From DYRB01 sp041307765 (lineage in GTDB: Bacteria > Pseudomonadota > Gammaproteobacteria > Chromatiales > Chromatiaceae), in the NCBI GenBank assembly GCA_041307765.1, contig JBFZCW010000387.1, positions 1 through 28,835 of the forward strand: a DNA stretch of 28,835 nt. Reading direction: 5' to 3'. Both the position numbers and the translations under genes were made by a program. Position 1 is the first letter of the stretch. Every line of letters begins with the position of its first letter. The notes under the pieces are model-generated. The model made no database searches. It saw nothing but the letters and a program-made list of their open reading frames with translations, and was not told the origin of the DNA. This document shows positions 16,022 through 25,247 of the stretch, in pieces.

Positions 16022-19000
16022 ATGCCGGAATCCAGGGCCGTTGGTGGCCTCAAGTGGGTCAAGGGAGAGCTCATCGAGAGCCTGCGCCGGGTGCGTGCGC
16101 AGCTAGAGGCCCTTATCGCCAGTGGCGGTCAGGAGGATTGCCGTGAGGGAATTGCCGCACTCTATGAGGTGCGAGGAGTGCTGTCCGCACTCGATCTGAC
16201 TGCTCCGGCGCGCCTCGCTGAGGAAATGCAGCGCCTGCTGGAAGGGCTGGCGGCAGGCAGCGTGCCAAATCGCGACGAGGCTGCTGAGGCCCTGATGCTG
16301 GCATTGATCCAGCTGCCAAATTACCTGGACAGGCTGGAGGCAGGGCGCGCCGATCCGCCGGTGATCCTGCTCCCGTCCATCAACGACCTGCGCGTTTCCC
16401 GGGGGACTCGCCCCCTGAAGGCGGCCGAGCTGTTGGCGCCGTCTCCGGCGCTCGTCGGACAACAGACGCCAACCCCGGAGGTACTCGGCTCCCTCGCCTC
16501 GGTTGTGGTCAAGGTTCGGCCGCACTACCACCGTTATCTGCTCCAGGTCTTCCAGGGGGAAGTCGGACAGGGGCTGGTCGGGCTTGGGCGCATGTTCAAC
16601 CAATTGCACCGGTTCTTTGATCACGGCGTCTTCTCCGATGCGTTCCGCGCCGCGGATGCCATGGTCGCCGGGATCCTCAGTGGCGGCATCCCGCTCAACC
16701 AGGCCACCAAGGCATTGCTCGGTCACGTCGACACCATCTTCAAGCCGGTGCTTGATCCACAGCCCGCCTGGCCTGGGCCGCAGGCGCGCCACCTGATCGA
16801 GGAAGTGTTGGCCGTGCTAGGCGGTTTCGAGCCCGCGTCGGAGCTGGTGTCGGACCTCGATGCAAGATACGTCAACCAGGCCGCGACTGAGGCGCCGCCT
16901 GACCTTGGGGAGTCCTCGCGACGAAACACGCTCGGAGTCGACGCCCTTGGCAGCTTGGCCGAGGAGGTGCTACGCGAGTTGGCCGGCATCGAGGATCGCC
17001 TTGACCTTTTCGTGCGCGGCGGTGCCGAGGATCCGGAGCAGCTGGCGTCCACTGAGGTAACCTTACGCCACCTTGCCAATACGCTGGCCATCGGCAACGA
17101 GCCAGACGTGGTCCGGCGCCTCCACGCGTTGGCCGACGAAATCGGCGGCGTGTCCAGGGGTGACGGCAAGGCAGACGACGCCTTTTTGATGGGCTTCGCC
17201 CGCGACCTACTGGTTGTCGAGGACGCCCTACGCCGGGTTGCGCCCGCTGCGGAAGGAGGTGCGCGGGACACCGAGGCCCTGATCGGCGTCACCTTGCGCG
17301 AGGCACGCGCTGATCTGTCCAAAGCCAAACAGGCTATCGCGGACTATGCGCTCGATCCCGGCGACCTGACCAAGTTGGGCGATGTCCCCCCCCTCCTGCC
17401 AGGCGTCGCAGCCGCACTGCATATGCTGGGCGAGGAGGTCGCCGCGCAGGTCGTTGACGAGGTTGGACAAGTCCTCCGGCAGCGACTTGGTGAAGGCGAC
17501 TGGCTCCCGAACCCGACCGATCTGGACCTGCTCGCCGAGGCGATTGCGGGGGTAGACCTTTACATGGAGGGTCAGGCGCAGGGTGCCTCCTTCGGAGACC
17601 ACTTGTTGCCACAGGCCCGTGCGGCCCTGGAGACCCTGGGCGGGCGCCAGCGTGCCGTCCCCGGCCGCGAATTCGGACCTTCGCCCTATGGCTCCCCCGA
17701 CAGGGCCCAGGCCGGCGAGACCGCGTCCGCTGTGCAAGTTGCCCTAGGGAGTGAGCCTCTTTGGAGGCCAGAAACCGAACCCGGGGCGTTCGCGGCGCCG
17801 GAGCCGGCGCCCGAATCCGAGCAGACGGGGGCCCCGATCGACCCCGAGTTCCTCGACATCTTCCTGGACGAGGCGCGCGAGGAGCAAGGACGCATCGACG
17901 AGACGCTTGGGCGTTGGATCGCTGACCCCGCTGACAGGGAAATGCTTGCGATCCTGAGGCGCTCCTTTCATACGCTCAAGGGCAGCGGGCGCTTGGTCGG
18001 GGCGACACGGTTGGCAGAGGTTGCGGCCATCACGGAGGGGCTGCTCGATCAGGTCCTGAACGGCGTTCTCGTAACGTCCGGGCCGGTCATCGAGCAGGTC
18101 ACGGCTACCGCGAGAGCGTTGCCGGGTCTGATCGAGGCTGAGGCTAGTGCGCAACCCACCGACCTGTCGGCGCTGTTGCGCGGCGCCGCGGACCTAATCC
18201 CCGCGCCGATTGGCGAGCCGGCGTCCGCTAGAGAACCGAGTGAGGAGGTCGCCTCCACGGCGACGTCACCGACGCGCGAGCCCGCCGAGGCTGACTCGGA
18301 GCTTCTCAACATCTTCGTGGCCGAGGCCAGAGGGCACCTGGCTACCCTGAAAGAGTTCCTTGCCAATGCCGGCCCAGATGCTGATCTGCGCCCAGAGCCC
18401 GGCATGCTGCGCGCCTTGCATACCCTGTGCGGCAGTTCGCGGATGGCAGGCATCGAGTCCATTGCAGGCGTGAGCGGTGCCCTTGATCGGCTGTTCGTTG
18501 AACTGGACAAGCGAGGCCTGGCGGCGGATCCCGCGGTGAGTGAGCTCCTTGGTCGTGCCTGCGAGGGCCTGGCGGAGCGGATCGACCACTTGCCCTATCC
18601 CGGACCCGAAATGGCGTCTCTGGCCGAGGTGACACTCGAGGCAGCCGAATGGACGGAGCGGCTCAGTGCCTCCATGCCCGCGCCATGGTCGCATCCGGAG
18701 CGAGGCCTCGACGTACTGCCCGAAGCCGAATTGACCGAACTGTCGGACCTGGCGCCCGAAATCGCCGAAGCGCCGTCCATTGCCGTCGAGGCGCCTGCCG
18801 AGGCCGAGTTCGAGTCCATCGCCTTCGAGGGTTCGGTGGAGTTGGTGCCCGGGGCCATTGGGGTCGAGGCCGCGGCTGAGCCTGAACCCGAGTCTCTCCC
18901 TTGCGAAGTTCCTGAGGAGGTAGAAACCGGGGCCGCCGCCTTCGAAGCGGCTGCTGAGGCTGAACCGGGGTCTGTTGCCTGCGATGCGCCTGCCGAAGCC

Positions 19001-21475
19001 GAAGCCGGAGCCGGAGCCGAGGTGGAACCCGAGGCCGCGGCTGCCCCGGAACCGGTCGAGCCCGAGGTGGAGCCCGTTCCGGTGCGCGTGGCTGCGATGG
19101 CGCTGGGTGCGGCACCTGTCGGCGAGCGTGCCGGTCCGCAGGTGGTGGGTGGGGCGCAGGCCGAGCTGGCGGCGCTGTTCCTTGAGGACGCGCGCGAGAT
19201 TCTAGACCACTTGGACGACGGTCTGCGTCGCTGGCAGCTCGCGCCCCATGAGCGTGCGCCCTTGGACGCCATCCAGCGCCGTCTGCATACGCTCAAGGGT
19301 AGCGCCAGGCTATCTGGACTAGCCCCGATTGGCGACTTGAGTCACGCCTTAGAGGCGACCTTGACCGCCATTACCCGGGGCGAGCTCGCCGTCACCGACG
19401 ATACGCTCGATATTGCCCAGCGGTCGCTCGATGCCCTATCCGATCAGGTCGACGCGGTGGAGCAAGGCGCCCCTGTCCCTGTGGCAGCGGAGCTGATCGC
19501 TGCCCTCGCTGCGCCGCTGGAGGCGGAGCCCGTGGCCGCAGCGGAGGTCGCGGCAGCACCCCTGGCGCCCGCGCCGCCAGTGGTCGAACCCGTGGCCGCG
19601 GTCTTTCCTTCGACCGGCAATGCGCCGGCCAAGGCGCCGGCGCCACCGGCAGCACAGATCCGGGTTCGCGCGGATCTGTTGAACCGCCTCGTCAACAACG
19701 CGGCAGAGATCAGTATCTACCGCGGTCGGCTCGGCCGACAGAACAGCGCGCTAGGTTTCAGCCTTGCGGAGCTGGATCGCACCGTGGCGCGGCTGCGCGA
19801 GCAGTTGCGCCAGCTCGATCTGGAGACGGAGGCCCAGATCTTGTATCGCTTCGAGCGCAATGTGTCGGAGACGGGGGCGGTCATTCACGACTTTGACCCG
19901 CTGGAGCTCGACCGCTTTTCTACCCTGCAACAGCGCTCTCGGAGTATCACAGAGACGGTCAACGATTTGGTTAGCGTCAAGAACTTGCTGGCCGACCTTC
20001 AGCGTGAGACCGCAGATTTGCTGGTGCAACAGGAGCGCATCGCGGGGGATGTCCAGGATGGTCTGCTGCGGGCGCGGATGGTGCCATTCGTACAGATCGT
20101 GCCCCGTCTCCAGCGGTTAGTCCGTCAGACGGCAGAGAGCCTTGGCAAGCGGGCCGTTCTGGATGTCCGCAATCCGGAGGTGGAGCTTGATCGGGGCATA
20201 CTCGATCGCCTCGGGGCCCCGCTGGAGCACCTCCTGCGTAATGCGTTGGCCCACGGCATTGAGCCCCCGGCAGTGCGCCAGGCTGCGGGCAAGGCAGAAC
20301 AAGGCACCATCCTGCTGACCGTCAGCCGCGAAGGCAACGATGTCTTGATTAGCCTACGGGACGATGGCGCCGGGATGGACCTGGAGGCGATTCGCCGTCG
20401 CGCGCTGGAGCGCGGGCTGCTCCAGAGCGGAGTCCCCGTCACCGAGGAGGAGCTCCTTCAGCTCACCATGGCGCCCGGGTTCAGCACGGTCGAGAAGGTC
20501 ACGCAGATCGCCGGTCGCGGTGTCGGGCTCGACGTGGTGACTTCTGAGGTCAAGCGCCTGAGCGGCACGGTTGCCCTAACGTCAAAGCAGGGGCGGGGCA
20601 CTGAATTTCTCATCCGCCTGCCGTTGACCTTGGCCATCATCGACGCCGTGCTGGTGAATGTCGGCAACGTGATCCACGCGATCCCCACTGCCTCCATCGA
20701 GGCCGTAGCACGCGTCGGTCGGGACGCACTGGCAAAATACTACAAGGGGACGTCGCAGGTCTTCGAGCACCTCGGTGAGGACTACCGGGTCATGCACCTG
20801 GGCAAGCTCTTGGATCCGGCTGTGAACCCGGAACTGGGCGAACAACGTTGGCAGCCACTGCTTCTGGTGCGTACGGCCGACCAACGCCTGGCCTTGGCCG
20901 TGGATGGTCTGGGCGGGACCCAGCGTATCCTCGTGAAGGCGCTTGGCCCCCAGCTCAGCGCCGTGCCTTGGCTGAATGGTGGCACCATCCTGCCAGACGG
21001 TCGCGTTGCCATGATCATCGACCTGCTGGCCCTGGCCCGGTCGCCGGCGGTTCACGCCTATCGAGCGGCCCTCGCGCAGGTGGCCTCGGCGGAAAGGCAC
21101 CGAGCCTGCGTCATGGTTGTGGACGACTCGCTGACCGTACGCCGGGTCACCGAGCGCCTCTTGCGGCGTCAAAACATGGACGTCCTCACGGCAAAGGACG
21201 GTGTCGAGGCACTCACCATGCTGGAGGACCGCGTCCCAGACCTGATGCTGCTCGATATCGAAATGCCGCGCATGGATGGTTACGAGTTGACCCGCCATAT
21301 CCGTCGTTCGCCGCGCCTGCAATCGATCCCGATCATCATGATTACCTCCAGGACCGGGGAGAAGCACCGGCGCCTCGCCATGGAGCTGGGCGTGAACCGC
21401 TACCTTGGCAAGCCTTACCAGGAGGCCGAATTGCTCGATGAGATCAGCGCCGTGTTGATGGAGGCGCCCGCATGA
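16022..21475 (+). CDS. pilL: Hybrid chemosensory histidine kinase PilL/ChpA
   Basis: This 1817-residue CheA-type kinase phosphorylates PilG and PilH. From N to C: a helical N-terminal region (1-600) with divergent, His-less HPt-like stretches; HPt1 around H650 (HTLKGSGRL); HPt2 around H800 (HTLCGSSRM); an Ala/Glu/Pro-rich linker at about 900-1030; HPt3 around H1089 (HTLKGSARL); the dimerisation and kinase core from about 1213; N box LEHLLRNALAHG (N1407); G1 box DDGAGM (1447-1452); G2 box GRGVGLDV (from 1498); a CheW-like domain; and a C-terminal receiver with D1701/D1702 and phospho-acceptor D1745 (LLDIEMPRMDG). It is shorter than Pseudomonas ChpA (about 2500 residues, more phosphotransfer domains). 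The stop overlaps chpC as ATGA. The role is firm by family and context. Confidence 0.93.
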   Translation: MPESRAVGGLKWVKGELIESLRRVRAQLEALIASGGQEDCREGIAALYEVRGVLSALDLTAPARLAEEMQRLLEGLAAGSVPNRDEAAEALMLALIQLPNYLDRLEAGRADPPVILLPSINDLRVSRGTRPLKAAELLAPSPALVGQQTPTPEVLGSLASVVVKVRPHYHRYLLQVFQGEVGQGLVGLGRMFNQLHRFFDHGVFSDAFRAADAMVAGILSGGIPLNQATKALLGHVDTIFKPVLDPQPAWPGPQARHLIEEVLAVLGGFEPASELVSDLDARYVNQAATEAPPDLGESSRRNTLGVDALGSLAEEVLRELAGIEDRLDLFVRGGAEDPEQLASTEVTLRHLANTLAIGNEPDVVRRLHALADEIGGVSRGDGKADDAFLMGFARDLLVVEDALRRVAPAAEGGARDTEALIGVTLREARADLSKAKQAIADYALDPGDLTKLGDVPPLLPGVAAALHMLGEEVAAQVVDEVGQVLRQRLGEGDWLPNPTDLDLLAEAIAGVDLYMEGQAQGASFGDHLLPQARAALETLGGRQRAVPGREFGPSPYGSPDRAQAGETASAVQVALGSEPLWRPETEPGAFAAPEPAPESEQTGAPIDPEFLDIFLDEAREEQGRIDETLGRWIADPADREMLAILRRSFHTLKGSGRLVGATRLAEVAAITEGLLDQVLNGVLVTSGPVIEQVTATARALPGLIEAEASAQPTDLSALLRGAADLIPAPIGEPASAREPSEEVASTATSPTREPAEADSELLNIFVAEARGHLATLKEFLANAGPDADLRPEPGMLRALHTLCGSSRMAGIESIAGVSGALDRLFVELDKRGLAADPAVSELLGRACEGLAERIDHLPYPGPEMASLAEVTLEAAEWTERLSASMPAPWSHPERGLDVLPEAELTELSDLAPEIAEAPSIAVEAPAEAEFESIAFEGSVELVPGAIGVEAAAEPEPESLPCEVPEEVETGAAAFEAAAEAEPGSVACDAPAEAEAGAGAEVEPEAAAAPEPVEPEVEPVPVRVAAMALGAAPVGERAGPQVVGGAQAELAALFLEDAREILDHLDDGLRRWQLAPHERAPLDAIQRRLHTLKGSARLSGLAPIGDLSHALEATLTAITRGELAVTDDTLDIAQRSLDALSDQVDAVEQGAPVPVAAELIAALAAPLEAEPVAAAEVAAAPLAPAPPVVEPVAAVFPSTGNAPAKAPAPPAAQIRVRADLLNRLVNNAAEISIYRGRLGRQNSALGFSLAELDRTVARLREQLRQLDLETEAQILYRFERNVSETGAVIHDFDPLELDRFSTLQQRSRSITETVNDLVSVKNLLADLQRETADLLVQQERIAGDVQDGLLRARMVPFVQIVPRLQRLVRQTAESLGKRAVLDVRNPEVELDRGILDRLGAPLEHLLRNALAHGIEPPAVRQAAGKAEQGTILLTVSREGNDVLISLRDDGAGMDLEAIRRRALERGLLQSGVPVTEEELLQLTMAPGFSTVEKVTQIAGRGVGLDVVTSEVKRLSGTVALTSKQGRGTEFLIRLPLTLAIIDAVLVNVGNVIHAIPTASIEAVARVGRDALAKYYKGTSQVFEHLGEDYRVMHLGKLLDPAVNPELGEQRWQPLLLVRTADQRLALAVDGLGGTQRILVKALGPQLSAVPWLNGGTILPDGRVAMIIDLLALARSPAVHAYRAALAQVASAERHRACVMVVDDSLTVRRVTERLLRRQNMDVLTAKDGVEALTMLEDRVPDLMLLDIEMPRMDGYELTRHIRRSPRLQSIPIIMITSRTGEKHRRLAMELGVNRYLGKPYQEAELLDEISAVLMEAPA

Positions 21476-21972
21476 GTGCCCGGCTCCGGGACGTGGCGCA
21501 TGCTGGGGGGGTGCGCGGTCTGATCGCACCAACCACCCAGGGGAACCTTTTGCTGCCCACGGCTGGGGTGGCGGAGGTGGTGGCCTACTCGGGTGATGTC
21601 CGGGTCCGCAGGGGGGAGCCTGCGTGGTTCCTGGGGCAGCTGGACTGGCGCGGCCAGCGGCCGCCGCTGATCGACCTCGGCGCCCTCGGGGACGACAGCA
21701 CAATGCCGGGTGAGGCTCGGGCCCGCTGGCGTCGTCCCTGCGTCTTGATTTCCTTCAGCCTGAACGGCAATCCGGCCCTGCCCTACGTCGGCTTCCTGGT
21801 CGCCGACTCGCCTCGCCTGGTCCGGATTCGTCCGGGTGACCTGCTCTCGCAAGAGACCTCTGAGAAACACCCCCTTGTCCTCTACGCCGTGGAGTTGCAG
21901 GGTCGATCCGCATGGATCCCGGATCTCGACGAAGTGGAGCGGCAGGTGCTGCGCATGGTTACCCACGGGTGA
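21472..21972 (+). CDS. chpC: ChpC-like CheW-domain adaptor
   Basis: The 166-residue protein is a single, divergent CheW-like domain: GLIAPTTQGNLLLPTAGVAE, VAYSGDVRVRRGEPAWFLGQ, LDWRGQRPPLIDLGAL, YVGFLVADSPRLVRIRPGDL and a C-terminal VERQVLRM. Its place after pilL and its ATGA overlap with the pilL stop (21472-21475) match ChpC of the Pseudomonas Chp cluster, a second adaptor alongside PilI that may link other receptors to the kinase. It is the last gene of the cluster and converges with the histidine-kinase gene; the 132-base gap between them shows no strong terminator to me. Confidence 0.8.
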   Translation: MSARLRDVAHAGGVRGLIAPTTQGNLLLPTAGVAEVVAYSGDVRVRRGEPAWFLGQLDWRGQRPPLIDLGALGDDSTMPGEARARWRRPCVLISFSLNGNPALPYVGFLVADSPRLVRIRPGDLLSQETSEKHPLVLYAVELQGRSAWIPDLDEVERQVLRMVTHG

Positions 21973-22104
21973 TGCGCTGAGGTGACGATGCTGGGGAAGC
22001 CCGGTCTTCCTCGCCCGTAGCGACCAGCGCCTCCAGGCCTCGCTCCCCTAGGTGATCCGGCTCCTTTCATTGGACAGGACAACCCAGATCGCGTTCGTCC
22101 TTCT

Positions 22105-24444
22105 CTAGCAGGGCTGAGGCGGACGGCCGAGCGGTAGGCCCTGGTCCGGCACCTGGCCGGGAAGGGTTAGGCGAAACTCTGCCCCCGGGTCGCGGTTGAC
22201 CACATCCACGCCGCCGCCCATGGCCTGGGCCAGTCCCTGTACCAGGGCCAGGCCGATCCCGGTCCCGAGTGTCTCCCGCGTCAAGGAGCCCTCGGCCCGA
22301 TAGAAGAGGCGGAAGACCTTCTTCATCTGGTCCCGCGGGACCCCCGGGCCATGGTCGCGCACCCGAAACCGCACGGCACCTCCGCGTAACTGCTCGCAGC
22401 CGATCTCGACCTCCTTGACCTGCGCCTTGGCCGAGAACTTCACGGCGTTGTCCACCAGGTTGATGAGGATCTGGGCGAAGGCGTCTGGATCCGCCCGGAC
22501 TAGAACCTCGCCGGTTTCTGGCGGGCAATCCAGGCGCAAGGTGAAGCCGGCCGCCTCGATCCGGCTCGACACCTTGGACCGGGCCAGGTCCATCAACTCG
22601 CCGCAGGCGACGGGGCGCAGTTCCAGGTGCTGCTCGTTGCGGGTCATGCGCGCCAGTTGCAGGACGTTGGCGATCAGGCGCGACAGGCGCTCGCTCTCGT
22701 CGTGGATGAAGCCGTAGTAGCCCGGTCGCTTGTCCTCGGTCACCCAGCCCTCGCGCAGCATCTCGCTGTACATGCGGATGGATGTCAGGGGAGTCTTGAG
22801 CTCGTGGCTCACCGTGGAGACGAAATCCTGCTGCTGGCGTACCAAATCGATCTGGCGCACACCAAGGCGATAGAGTGCCAGGACCCCGCCGCATAGGACC
22901 AGCGCCAGGGCCGCGCCGACCCAGGCGACGACTGCGGCCCCGGGGCCCAGGGGCAGGCGGGTGACCGAGAAGGCGAGCCCCAGGTCGCTCAAGGGCGCCG
23001 ACAGGCGGGTCTGGTAGAGCGGGGTGCCGCTCAAGGCTTGGCTGTGCGAGCCATAGTCCCGCCCTGACTGACCAGGGAAGTCGGCCAGGGGCTCGCCCCG
23101 CCAGGTCACCGAGAGGTCGCTGGTGCGCGCCAGGGCCGCCTCGCGGAAGGGGGCGGCAATCAGCCCGGTGAGGAAGGGCGCCGGGTCGATCAGTGCCCCC
23201 TGGGTGTAGCGCTGCCCGTCCCGCCAGACCTTGCGAAACAGCACGATCTGGCCGCCGGCCAGGCGGCTGACCTCGAACGGGTCGATCTCGCTCTCGAAGG
23301 TGCGGATGGGTGGGCGTCGGACGACCTCCGCGGGCTGGGCCTCGCCGTCTGCGGTACCGGTGGCGGGCACGGCGTCTTCGACCCGGCCGGCCAGGGCTGG
23401 CGCCGGGGCGCTCGGCGCCAGCACGGCTGCGGCCTTGGCCGCGGGCCGCTTCGCCAGGGCTGGGACGGGTCCCGGCTCGCGCAGCGGTTCCGGGGCAGCC
23501 CCCGCTGCCGGGTCGGCTTCCAGCAGTACCCCGATCTCGCGGCGGCTTTGACGCTGGGCCCGCAACTGAGCCGGCGCCGGCCCCTGCCCTTTCGCCTCGG
23601 GCAGGGGTCGCGCCGCCGCCCGATCGGCCTCCTGAACGGCTTCCTGGGCCGTTCGGGCTTGGTCCGCCTCGACCTTCTCCTGCTTCGCCCGGGACAGTTT
23701 GTCCTTGGCCAGGGCCTGTACCTCGTTCAAGCGGTCGAAGGCGATCTGGGCCTCGGCCTGGGGCGCCGGACTCGGCGCCTGGGGCACGTCCCGGGGAGCC
23801 GCGGCCAGTCCAGCGCCAGCGGCCTTGCGGTCCTCCTTGCCCCGGGCCAGTTCCAGCGACTCGGTGTAAGAGGACCAAGCCGAGGTCGTCTGGTCCGCCC
23901 TGGACGCCGAGTCCGGCGCCGCCGTCTCGCGCCCGCCGCTGTCGCCGCGCCGGCGCTCGACCAGCCGGTTGCTGCTCAGGATCTGCTCAACGCGCTGCTC
24001 CGCCGCCGTCCGTTGGGCTACCTCCGCCTGGGTCAGGCCGTAGGCCGTAGGGTCGGTGGACCCGCGGGGCAGCAAAGGCGTGCTGAACGCCCCCTGGGCG
24101 TCGACCTGGAAGTATCCGATCAGCCCGGGGACCTCGGGTCTGGGCGGGAAAGCGGACAGGGGCGAGCGCTGCAGGTAGCCGGCCCTGGGGTCGCCCTCCA
24201 CGACCAGGAAGGCGTAGTCCGCCAAGCCGCGGGCGGACTCCGCGTCGACCAGATCCGCCACGCGGGCATCGATGCGCAGGGCCAGCTCCTCCGCCAGGAC
24301 CTGCTGCTGGTGGAACCCCTCCCACTCGATCCGGCGGAAGGCCTGGTAGACCAGGACGGCGCTCGGCACGGTCAGGGCCAGGAAGAAGGCCAGGAGCCCC
24401 AGGCGCAGGCGCCGGCGGTCAAGCCCAGCCAGGGGAGATGGCAC
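22105..24444 (-). CDS. Membrane histidine kinase with a long Ala/Pro-rich sensor region
   Basis: This is the sensor partner of the response regulator encoded 6 bases upstream. The 779-residue protein has TM1 at about 15-36, a region of some 465 residues probably in the periplasm, TM2 at about 503-525, then the kinase: H box with phospho-acceptor H547 (VSHELKTPLTS), N box (ILINLVDNAVKF), G1 (RDHGPGVP), F box (FRLFYRAEG) and G2 (GTGIGLALV). I see no HAMP or PAS domain; TM2 leads almost straight into the H box. The middle of the sensor region (about 180-370) is Ala/Pro/Glu/Arg-rich and probably disordered or coiled. It is flanked by folded parts such as YFQVDAQGAFSTPLLPRGST and QIVLFRKVWRDGQRYTQGAL. 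The start is GTG 24444. Context suggests envelope-stress sensing. Confidence 0.85.
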   Translation of the reverse strand: MPSPLAGLDRRRLRLGLLAFFLALTVPSAVLVYQAFRRIEWEGFHQQQVLAEELALRIDARVADLVDAESARGLADYAFLVVEGDPRAGYLQRSPLSAFPPRPEVPGLIGYFQVDAQGAFSTPLLPRGSTDPTAYGLTQAEVAQRTAAEQRVEQILSSNRLVERRRGDSGGRETAAPDSASRADQTTSAWSSYTESLELARGKEDRKAAGAGLAAAPRDVPQAPSPAPQAEAQIAFDRLNEVQALAKDKLSRAKQEKVEADQARTAQEAVQEADRAAARPLPEAKGQGPAPAQLRAQRQSRREIGVLLEADPAAGAAPEPLREPGPVPALAKRPAAKAAAVLAPSAPAPALAGRVEDAVPATGTADGEAQPAEVVRRPPIRTFESEIDPFEVSRLAGGQIVLFRKVWRDGQRYTQGALIDPAPFLTGLIAAPFREAALARTSDLSVTWRGEPLADFPGQSGRDYGSHSQALSGTPLYQTRLSAPLSDLGLAFSVTRLPLGPGAAVVAWVGAALALVLCGGVLALYRLGVRQIDLVRQQQDFVSTVSHELKTPLTSIRMYSEMLREGWVTEDKRPGYYGFIHDESERLSRLIANVLQLARMTRNEQHLELRPVACGELMDLARSKVSSRIEAAGFTLRLDCPPETGEVLVRADPDAFAQILINLVDNAVKFSAKAQVKEVEIGCEQLRGGAVRFRVRDHGPGVPRDQMKKVFRLFYRAEGSLTRETLGTGIGLALVQGLAQAMGGGVDVVNRDPGAEFRLTLPGQVPDQGLPLGRPPQPC

Positions 24445-24450
24445 GGCGGG

Positions 24451-25152
24451 CTACCCCAGGAGCAGCCGGTAGCCGGCCCCGCGCACCGTCACCAGGTGGC
24501 GGGGCTCGGCCGGGTCCGGCTCGATCTTGCGCCGCAGTTTGGCGATGTGGATGTCCACGGTGCGGGTCTCGATGTCCGCCCCGCGGGTATAGCCCCACAC
24601 CCGGTGCAGCAACTCCTCGCGGGGGACCGGGCGCTCGGCGTTGGCCGCCAGGTACTTCAGCAGTTCCACCTCGCGGCGAGTGAAGGCGAGGGTCTCGGCT
24701 CCGCGCCGGCCGCTCAAGTTTCGGGTGTCGATCTCGATCCCGTCACCGATGCGGATCTGGGCTAGGTCCTCCTGCACCGCTCGGGCGCGGCGCAGGACGG
24801 CCTGCACCCGCAGCACCAGTTGGGTCACCGAGAAAGGCTTGCCCACATAGTCGTCGGCGCCCAGGGTCAGGCCGCGGACGATGTCCTCGTCGCTGGTCTT
24901 GGCGGTCAGCATCACGATGGGCTGCTCCGGGTCGGTGGCCCGGACCCGGTTGCAGATCTCGAAACCGTCCACCCCGGGCAACATGACGTCCAGCAGGAGC
25001 AGGTCATAGCCCCCGCCCAACGCCTTGCGCAGCCCCTCGCGCCCGTCCGCCGCCGCCTCGACCTCATACCCGTGGAAGACGAACAGGTCTGCGAGGCCGG
25101 TGCGGATGGCGACCTCGTCCTCGACGATGAGCAGGCGGGTCTTACGGGGCAT
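24451..25152 (-). CDS. OmpR-family response regulator (CpxR-like by context)
   Basis: A DNA-binding response regulator of 233 residues. The receiver has E11/D12, phospho-acceptor D55 (LLLLDVMLPGVDGFEI), T83 (IVMLTAKTSD) and K105 (DDYVGKPFS). The C-terminal OmpR/PhoB winged helix contains FTRREVELLKYLAANAERPV, LLHRVWGY, IETRTVDIHIAKLRRKIEPD and TVRGAGYRL. I chose ATG 25152 because the receiver begins right after it; the frame stays open about 60 codons further but that part is Arg-rich and not family-like. A TGTAAA-type direct repeat lies 66-82 bases upstream of the ATG, and a similar one lies between the HtrA-type protease gene and pspA. That suggests autoregulation and control of those two genes. 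Membership of the CpxR orthologue group is not established. Confidence 0.88.
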   Translation of the reverse strand: MPRKTRLLIVEDEVAIRTGLADLFVFHGYEVEAAADGREGLRKALGGGYDLLLLDVMLPGVDGFEICNRVRATDPEQPIVMLTAKTSDEDIVRGLTLGADDYVGKPFSVTQLVLRVQAVLRRARAVQEDLAQIRIGDGIEIDTRNLSGRRGAETLAFTRREVELLKYLAANAERPVPREELLHRVWGYTRGADIETRTVDIHIAKLRRKIEPDPAEPRHLVTVRGAGYRLLLG

Positions 25153-25217
25153 GGCGCAATGGCTGGTGGCGAGTGGCTCGACGCCCCTAGAGGCTATCAG
25201 CTCGGCCCGTCCTCGTC

Positions 25218-25234
25218 TGTAAAATCCTGGTAAA
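25218..25234. promoter_or_regulatory. CpxR-like box upstream of the response regulator
   Basis: TGTAAA (25218-25223) and GGTAAA (25229-25234) are direct repeats at an 11-base period, one helical turn. They fit the published CpxR pattern GTAAA-N(4-8)-GTAAA. On the minus strand, the direction of the regulator gene, the site reads TTTACC-N5-TTTACA, and its TTTACA half could also serve as a -35 element. It is matched by the site at 28352. Confidence 0.5.
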
Positions 25235-25247
25235 TCCGTGACCTGAC

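Noticed and set aside
22067..23878. Minus-strand open frame of 603 codons
   Set aside because: It overlaps the histidine kinase in another frame of the same strand. Its Gly/Arg/Pro-rich composition is a frame artefact, while the kinase frame has all catalytic boxes.
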